Origin: Flavobacterium sp.
GTDB lineage: Bacteria; Bacteroidota; Bacteroidia; Flavobacteriales; Flavobacteriaceae
Reading direction: 5' to 3'
DNA length: 10,000 nt
NCBI RefSeq assembly: GCF_020217025.1
Contig: NZ_JAIWOF010000117.1
Location: forward strand, 1 to 10,000
The translations under genes were made by a program, and so were the position numbers. The notes under the pieces are model-generated. The model searched no databases, was not told the DNA's origin, and worked only from the letters and a program-made list of their open reading frames with translations. Positions 5,585 to 10,000 of this stretch are shown piece after piece; position 1 is the first letter of the stretch, and the number at the start of each line of letters is the position of its first letter.

Positions 5585-6557
5585 GCATGGTTTTAATAAA
5601 ACCACAATAGAAACTTTAGGACTTCAGCTAGAGCAGGAAGGTTATACAATTTATTATGCTTCTGATAAAAAGTCCTTTTTATTTCGATTGTTGGATATGA
5701 TATGGGCTGTATTTATCTATCGCAAGCAGGTGTCTTACATTTTGATTGATACCTATAGTACAAAAGCGTTCTGGTATGCTTTTTTTTGTAGTCAATTGGC
5801 ACGTATTTTCAATATTAAATATATTCCTATTTTGCATGGTGGCGCTTTACCAAATCGGTTAAAAAAGAATCCCAAGTTATGCCAAATATTGTTTGCCAAT
5901 GCACACAAAAATATTGCCCCATCAGGTTACTTAAAAAAAGCTTTTGAGAAAGCAGCTTTTACAAATGTAATCTACATTCCGAATTCTATTGAAATTGAAA
6001 AATATCCCTTTAAAAAAAGAACTGAATTAACTCCAAAATTACTTTGGGTTCGTGCATTTGCTTCTATTTATAATCCTGAAATGGCGGTTAAAGTTTTACA
6101 ACAACTTCAAAAAAAATCTCCTTCTGCTACTTTAACTATGGTAGGGCCTGATAAAGATGGAAGTTTACAAACCACTAAGGATTTTGCCAAGTCTATTGGT
6201 GTTACAGTAAATTTTACGGGGCAATTGCCTAAAGAAGATTGGTGGCAGTTGGCTACAACTCATGATATTTTTATCAATACCACTCATTTTGATAATACGC
6301 CTGTTAGTGTTATGGAAGCTATGGCTTTAGGATTGCCAGTGGTGAGTACGAATGTAGGCGGAATTCCTTATTTATTACGTGATAAAGAAAATGCGTTATT
6401 GGTTAATGATAATGATGTTGTAGCGATGACGAATGCTATTTGTAGTTTGCTAGAAGATCGAGAACAATGCAAAACCTTAGCATTAAATGCTCGTAACTTT
6501 ATAGAACAGATGGACTGGGATGTAGTGAAGGAAGGTTGGAAGCTGGTTTTGAGGTGA
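5550..6557 (+). CDS. GT4-family glycosyltransferase (DX7E variant)
   Basis: 335 residues. The ATG at 5550 gives the typical N-terminus MKLLYLGNQLSKHGFNKTTIE and makes the gene overlap the end of the ligase/polymerase gene by 35 nt. The N-terminal domain includes ILHGGALPNR (94-103) and IAPSGYLKKAF (122-132); the C-terminal domain begins near TPKLLWVRAF (161-170). The usual EX7E motif appears as D248 and E256 in FDNTPVSVMEAMALGLPVVS, a conservative change seen in some GT4 members. The protein is compact but both domains are complete. It is likely to extend the same lipid-linked glycan as the neighbouring enzymes. TGATTTTGAGAC at its stop codon is identical to the stop context of the glycosyltransferase at 1748-2971. 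Confidence 0.9.
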   Translation: MKLLYLGNQLSKHGFNKTTIETLGLQLEQEGYTIYYASDKKSFLFRLLDMIWAVFIYRKQVSYILIDTYSTKAFWYAFFCSQLARIFNIKYIPILHGGALPNRLKKNPKLCQILFANAHKNIAPSGYLKKAFEKAAFTNVIYIPNSIEIEKYPFKKRTELTPKLLWVRAFASIYNPEMAVKVLQQLQKKSPSATLTMVGPDKDGSLQTTKDFAKSIGVTVNFTGQLPKEDWWQLATTHDIFINTTHFDNTPVSVMEAMALGLPVVSTNVGGIPYLLRDKENALLVNDNDVVAMTNAICSLLEDREQCKTLALNARNFIEQMDWDVVKEGWKLVLR

Positions 6558-6577
6558 TTTTGAGACGAGGGGAGAGG
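6558..6577 (+). repeat. Probable short remnant of the octanucleotide repeat
   Basis: Directly after the TGA stop is TTTTGAGACGAGGGGAGAGG. It contains a TTTGAGAC variant and GAGG/GGGGAGAG pieces of the RGGWGAYK unit, out of strict 8-bp register. The preceding TGATTTTGAGAC is identical to the sequence leading into array 3. The assignment rests on that shared lead-in and the position; the stretch is too short to stand alone. Confidence 0.5.
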
Positions 6578-6715
6578 TTTCTGATGTTTTTTATGAACTT
6601 TTTGATATTATCTTTTTAAGTTAAAAAACTTATATAACTTTTACGTTGGTTTTTAGTTTCAGGTTTTTTGAACACTGACTGGAGTAATCTTTAAAATTTT
6701 ATATTACTATTTTAA

Positions 6716-6723
6716 TAAATTTG
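6716..6723 (+). promoter_or_regulatory. Candidate -7 element (TAnnTTTG) before the sugar transferase
   Basis: TAAATTTG is a perfect match to the Bacteroidetes -7 consensus, 58 nt before the ATG. No TTG lies 17-23 nt upstream, so the -33 half is missing. A second near match, TTACTTTG at 6756-6763, also lacks a properly spaced TTG. The 224-nt gap at 6558-6781 and the change to a stand-alone gene make a promoter here plausible. The rest of the gap is AT-rich, with only a weak TAAGTT/AACTTA hairpin at 6617-6632. Confidence 0.35.
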
Positions 6724-6781
6724 CAATCATGATTTCATGGTTTCTTTTAAATTCGTTACTTTGCGTTAGAATTATAAACGA

Positions 6782-8164
6782 ATGAGTGCCTTCCAAAAAA
6801 TACATTTTGAAATTTCAGAACGCAAAATCTTATTGCGTGTCATGGATGTGTTTTTTACTTTAATGACTTTAGCATTAATTGGACATTATACAAAATTTGA
6901 TTATTTCAAAATATCCCAAACCAATTTTTACTGGACAATCGTTTTAGCTCTTTATTTGGTTTTCTTCGGAACAATTTTCGAAATGTACAATTTACAAACC
7001 GCAAGTAACCGATTTCAAATATCTAAAAGTATTATTTTAACAACTTCTGTAACTGTTTTACTTTATTTGTTAACTCCTTTTTACACTCCTGTTTTGCCTT
7101 CTAATCGTTTCCAAATTATTCTGTTTTTCTTTTCTATTTTAATTTCATTGTCCATTTGGCGTTATACTTACATTATTTTTTTGGCTTCCAATCGATTTAT
7201 GAAAAAAGTACTTTTTGTGGGAAGTAGTAAAGATATAGATGGTTTGGTAAATGAATTGGCTAAATTTAATCCGCATTATAAAGTTATGGGTTATGTTGCT
7301 GTAGATGAACAACCTAATAATACAAATGTAGCACGTATTTTAGCGGAAAATCTAGATACGTTTGTGTCCCAAAATTATATTTCTGAAATTGTGGTAGCCA
7401 ACGTTAAAAATAAATTGACTTCCGTTAATTTGTATAATAAATTACTGCGATTGCTCGAAAAAGGGATTGTAATTCGAAAATACAATCAAGTTTATGAAAA
7501 CAGTACCTATCGATTACCTATTCATTTTGAAGATCGCGAGTTATATAAGTTTTTTCCGTTTAGTAGAAGCAATCAAAATAAATTATATGTGTATTACACT
7601 CGTTTTTTTGATATCGTTTTTTCACTAGTTGGATTAATTGGTTTTTTTATGTTGGCCCCCTTTTTATGGATAGTCAACCTTTTTGTAAACAAGGGAAGTT
7701 TCTTTTATACTCAAGAGCGCGTAGGAAAAAATGGTGTTCCTTTTACAATTTACAAAATGAGAACCATGGTGCAAAATGCCGAACAAAACGGGGCTGTTTT
7801 TGCAACAACTAATGATAGTCGAATTACTCCTTTTGGTAAATTTCTAAGAAAGACAAGATTAGATGAATTACCCCAATTTATCAATGTGTTGAAAGGCGAC
7901 ATGGCCATCATCGGTCCACGACCAGAACGACCTGTATTTGTTGATCAAATTGCGGCTTCAATTCCTTTGTACCAAACTCGCCACGTTATTAAACCTGGAC
8001 TTACAGGTTGGGCACAAGTGAATTATCCTTACGGTTCTAATTTAGAAGACAGTTTAATGAAGCTTCGTTATGATTTGTATTATATCAAACATCGTAGCTT
8101 GTTTTTAGATATCAATATTGTTGTGAAAACAATGAGTACGGTATTGTTTTTTAGAGGGCAGTAG
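6782..8164 (+). CDS. Undecaprenyl-phosphate sugar-1-phosphate transferase (polyisoprenyl-phosphate hexose-1-phosphotransferase, WcaJ/WbaP-like)
   Basis: 460 residues. About four N-terminal membrane segments lie within 18-137. A cytoplasmic Rossmann-like (CoA-binding-like) domain starts at KKVLFVGSSKDID (141-153). A further membrane helix follows at about 274-301, then the C-terminal bacterial sugar transferase domain. The catalytic domain shows QERVGKNG (311-318), FTIYKMRTM (321-329), RKTRLDELPQ with the Asp-Glu pair D361-E362, GDMAIIGPRPER (372-383) and KPGLTGWAQV (404-413), all typical of this family. The enzyme moves a hexose-1-phosphate from an NDP-sugar to undecaprenyl phosphate at the inner membrane, the first committed step of repeat-unit assembly. 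Full length is normal for the long WcaJ/WbaP class; glucose or galactose cannot be distinguished. Being last in the plus-strand locus is common in Bacteroidetes polysaccharide clusters. An octanucleotide array starts about 11 nt after the stop. Confidence 0.95.
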   Translation: MSAFQKIHFEISERKILLRVMDVFFTLMTLALIGHYTKFDYFKISQTNFYWTIVLALYLVFFGTIFEMYNLQTASNRFQISKSIILTTSVTVLLYLLTPFYTPVLPSNRFQIILFFFSILISLSIWRYTYIIFLASNRFMKKVLFVGSSKDIDGLVNELAKFNPHYKVMGYVAVDEQPNNTNVARILAENLDTFVSQNYISEIVVANVKNKLTSVNLYNKLLRLLEKGIVIRKYNQVYENSTYRLPIHFEDRELYKFFPFSRSNQNKLYVYYTRFFDIVFSLVGLIGFFMLAPFLWIVNLFVNKGSFFYTQERVGKNGVPFTIYKMRTMVQNAEQNGAVFATTNDSRITPFGKFLRKTRLDELPQFINVLKGDMAIIGPRPERPVFVDQIAASIPLYQTRHVIKPGLTGWAQVNYPYGSNLEDSLMKLRYDLYYIKHRSLFLDINIVVKTMSTVLFFRGQ

Positions 8165-8174
8165 AGAGGGGACT

Positions 8175-8238
8175 GGGAGATTGGGAGACGAGGAGATTGG
8201 GAGACGAGGAGATTGGGAGACGAGGAGACGAGGAGATG
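8175..8238 (+). repeat. Octanucleotide array 4 (8 units) after the sugar transferase
   Basis: Eight units in register, followed by a GGGTGAAG half-match. Here the units alternate, GGGAGACG then AGGAGATT, forming a 16-bp higher-order repeat from 8183 (two exact copies and a third with a changed second half). Fewer GGG triplets are consecutive than in the other arrays. It lies between convergent genes, and its reverse strand gives a spurious SQSP-type ORF. Confidence 0.96.
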
Positions 8239-8273
8239 GGGTGAAGATTTTTTCTTCCTGATTTTGTTAGTGT

Positions 8274-8287
8274 TTCGCAATTGCGAA
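8274..8287. terminator. Palindrome in the convergent intergenic region, possible terminator
   Basis: TTCGCAATTGCGAA is a perfect 14-bp palindrome that could form a 5-bp stem with an AATT loop, followed on the plus strand by TCTGTTTTATT. It sits 10 nt from the end of the minus-strand gene and about 110 nt after the plus-strand stop. A weaker GAAGA/TCTTC hairpin with a T5 loop lies at 8243-8257. A bidirectional terminator role is plausible from position, but the T-tract is poor. Confidence 0.35.
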
Positions 8288-8296
8288 TCTGTTTTA

Positions 8297-9415
8297 TTAG
8301 CGTGCTAGATTTGATTTCTTAATCTGCAATACAATTTTTCCTATCCAATAAAAATGTAAGGCTATAAAAGGCCAAACGATTTCCAGATGAATTTTAGTGG
8401 TCATGTAGGCTAGATAAACCAATAACATTGCTAAAATAATTTGCCCAAACAACACTATTCTTTCTTTAATTCCTTTTTTAAGGTACCAAGCGAATACTAA
8501 TAAAAGCGGATTAAATAGTAAAATATTATAATTCCATAAGATTTCTTCGTGCAATGAGTATAATCCTACCAAAGAGAAGAAAAGTCCTAATATTCCCGCA
8601 AATATAAAGTAGCTAATTTTTATCCATTTTTTGTTTAAAAATACTAAGATTAAAAGTGCTGTAAGTAAAGAATAAATTGAGTTTAACCAGTTAAATGGAG
8701 TTTCGGCTTTGGTTACTTGCAAAATTTTTGAATTACTCTTTTCAATTTTATTTCCATTTATTTTTGCAGTTGAAATAGCGTCTTTGAATTCGTAAGGTAA
8801 AAATAAGCGAGTTGCCTGTTCATCTACTTTTGTTCCAAAAATCAATTGAATTCCTAATTTCATATAAAAATCACTCATATAAGGATACAGAATTTCTCTA
8901 TAGGATTGGTTGGAAGTATCTGATTTGATAGCTTCTTTTCCTATAATCCCATTGATTTTATCTACTACCATAGTCGTACAATTTCTGTCGATGAATTTAT
9001 AGGTATAAAATCGGTCCTCACTATAAACCGATTGATTTAATTGTTGAAACAGGGTGTTAATTTGAGATGGTTTAAGGTTTAATTCTTGTTCAATGATTTC
9101 TCTATTTTCCGCTTGGTAAATGTAATAGAAATCGATAAAACTACCGTTGGTTACAAAATATTGTAAATCGCCTTTTATGAATCTGCCAATAAAATTAGGT
9201 GTGCTAAAATCAAATGCACCATAATTGTAAACTACATCAATTCCGTAAATACTGTCTTGAATACGAATGCCCGTATGCCCATACATAGCATACGATTCTG
9301 GACCTAAACCACAAGTTAAAATGCTAACTTTTGCTTTTTTGGAAAGTGAAATGTTTTGGGAAAACCCACAAAAAGAAATTAAAATAAGTAAAGCGAAAAG
9401 TAGTTTTTTTGTCAT
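8297..9415 (-). CDS. DUF4105 (Lnb N-terminal-like) domain protein with C-terminal membrane segments
   Basis: 372 residues. A signal peptide (MTKKLLFALLILISFCGFSQ) ends near residue 20; the cysteine at 16 does not fit a lipobox. The exported N-terminal domain (about 28-230) has the DUF4105 landmarks: LTCGLGPESYAMYGHTGIR (C35, H47), YNYGAFDF (63-70) and DRNCTT (C146). About five membrane helices follow (near 246-260, 266-287, 297-311, 318-338, 345-362) with a SLHEE.LWNYN..LFNPLLL stretch between the second and third. DUF4105 corresponds to the N-terminal domain of Lnb, the Gram-positive enzyme that moves an acyl chain within lipoproteins, where a histidine and a cysteine are thought to be catalytic; H47 and C146 are the candidates here. 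A lipoprotein-acylation role in this organism is inference. The start follows a same-strand barrel gene by 46 nt, so the two may be co-transcribed; it converges with the polysaccharide locus. Confidence 0.85.
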   Translation of the reverse strand: MTKKLLFALLILISFCGFSQNISLSKKAKVSILTCGLGPESYAMYGHTGIRIQDSIYGIDVVYNYGAFDFSTPNFIGRFIKGDLQYFVTNGSFIDFYYIYQAENREIIEQELNLKPSQINTLFQQLNQSVYSEDRFYTYKFIDRNCTTMVVDKINGIIGKEAIKSDTSNQSYREILYPYMSDFYMKLGIQLIFGTKVDEQATRLFLPYEFKDAISTAKINGNKIEKSNSKILQVTKAETPFNWLNSIYSLLTALLILVFLNKKWIKISYFIFAGILGLFFSLVGLYSLHEEILWNYNILLFNPLLLVFAWYLKKGIKERIVLFGQIILAMLLVYLAYMTTKIHLEIVWPFIALHFYWIGKIVLQIKKSNLAR

Positions 9416-9461
9416 TTTATATAAAGTCTTTCTTCTTGTTTCTTTTCTCTAGCTTCTAAAA

Positions 9462-10000
9462 TTATCTAAACAATTCCCAATCCACTTTTAAGGAAAAAAT
9501 GTTGGAATATAAAGCAGCACTTTGATCTCCTAAATCGGTTAAAGCATAATCCACTTGAATGCCTTTGTATTTGAATCCCAATCCAATATTTGGTTGAAAA
9601 CTCAATTTCTTTGAATTATCAATTTGAGTTATTTGCTGAAAATTTCCAACGCCTGCTCTTAAATAAACCAAATCAATATAGCCAAATTCTAGACCTAATG
9701 CTGGGTCAATACTTACCGCATTAGTAGAAATGATATCATTTGTTCGTGCAAATTGCATGTTTAAATTGGTGGCTGCTAACAAGCTGTAGTCATAACGTAT
9801 AATCCATTTTTTTGACATTCCTAATTGTGCTTTTGGCAATGTGATTTCGCTAGTTTCTGGTAATTCTTGATTTTCACCTGGAATGGCATCGGCAATTTCT
9901 TGGTATTTATCTTTGTCTATGGTCCAAGTATTATAAGTGGTAGTAATGTCTCGAATCATTAAACCAAATTTCCAATCCTCGTCATCACTGATGTATTGAA
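9462..10000 (-). CDS. Outer-membrane beta-barrel protein, PorV/PorQ-like, C-terminal part (5' end outside window)
   Basis: The open frame runs unbroken off the right edge of the window; its upstream residues read QYISDDEDWKFGLMIRDITTTYNTW, so the ATG at 9957-9959 is internal and not the start. About 179 codons are visible. Alternating hydrophobic/polar strands (WIIRYDYSLLAATNLN, LGLEFGYIDLVYLRAGVG, FQPNIGLGFKYKGIQVDYALTDLG) and a C-terminus ending in an aromatic-rich strand (SLKVDWELFR) indicate an outer-membrane barrel. The overall style and the G(L/V)xIRDITTT segment resemble PorV/PorQ-type proteins of Bacteroidetes, some of which serve type IX secretion. That family call is moderate: there is no diagnostic motif I can verify, and the N-terminus is absent. 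It is upstream of the DUF4105 gene on the same strand with a 46-nt gap. Confidence 0.6.
   Translation of the reverse strand, partial: QYISDDEDWKFGLMIRDITTTYNTWTIDKDKYQEIADAIPGENQELPETSEITLPKAQLGMSKKWIIRYDYSLLAATNLNMQFARTNDIISTNAVSIDPALGLEFGYIDLVYLRAGVGNFQQITQIDNSKKLSFQPNIGLGFKYKGIQVDYALTDLGDQSAALYSNIFSLKVDWELFR

Noticed and set aside
6617..6632. TAAGTT-AAAA-AACTTA hairpin as terminator of the glycosyltransferase unit
   Set aside because: The stem is almost all A/T and is not followed by a T-tract, so it is probably chance in this AT-rich gap.
8080..8280. Minus-strand ORF of 66 codons with SSPNLLVSQSP repeats
   Set aside because: Same artefact from the fourth array, running antisense into the end of the sugar transferase gene.

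Overview
The window looks like a chromosomal segment of a Flavobacterium-like member of the Bacteroidetes (phylum confident, genus inferred). The grounds are strong AT richness, promoter-like TTG / TAnnTTTG elements in place of E. coli-type boxes, no clear Shine-Dalgarno sequences, signal peptides ending in FSQ, a LytTR plus single-receiver regulator pair, and a barrel protein resembling the PorV/PorQ family.

Layout. Positions 2-545 hold the tail of a LytTR-type regulator and a CheY-like single-domain response regulator, closed by a small hairpin terminator. Positions 619-8164 are a plus-strand exopolysaccharide/O-antigen-type locus: a hexapeptide-repeat O-acetyltransferase, three GT-B glycosyltransferases, a polytopic O-antigen ligase/polymerase and a polyprenyl-phosphate sugar-1-phosphate transferase that would start the repeat unit on undecaprenyl phosphate. 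Three of these genes overlap (3145-4239, 4232-5584, 5550-6557) and form a tight unit. No Wzx flippase, chain-length regulator or nucleotide-sugar synthesis gene is visible, so the pathway must continue elsewhere. Positions 8297-10000 are minus-strand: a DUF4105 (Lnb-type) membrane protein and the 3' part of an outer-membrane beta-barrel gene, converging on the polysaccharide locus.

The unusual element is a family of degenerate 8-bp tandem repeats, consensus RGGWGAYK (typical unit GGGAGATT or GGGAGACT). Clear arrays lie at 1174-1285, 2301-2444, 2982-3053 and 8175-8238, with a probable remnant at 6558-6577. All have the G-rich strand on the mRNA-sense side. The intergenic ones start within about 11 nt of a stop codon. 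The typical unit contains no stop in any of six frames: because 8 is coprime to 3, every plus frame reads the same octapeptide cycle (GRLGDWEI) and every minus frame the same cycle (NLPISQSP). One array, exactly 18 units (144 bp), sits inside a glycosyltransferase gene at the linker between its two Rossmann domains and is translated as six octapeptides. The same repeat therefore occurs as 3'-flanking DNA and as protein-coding DNA. A 46-bp perfect direct repeat between the first and third arrays also flanks that whole gene.

The 462-nt gap at 1286-1747 has no gene. It holds a diverged pair of about 70-bp direct repeats, TTGAAT-rich sequence and a 10-bp-stem hairpin.
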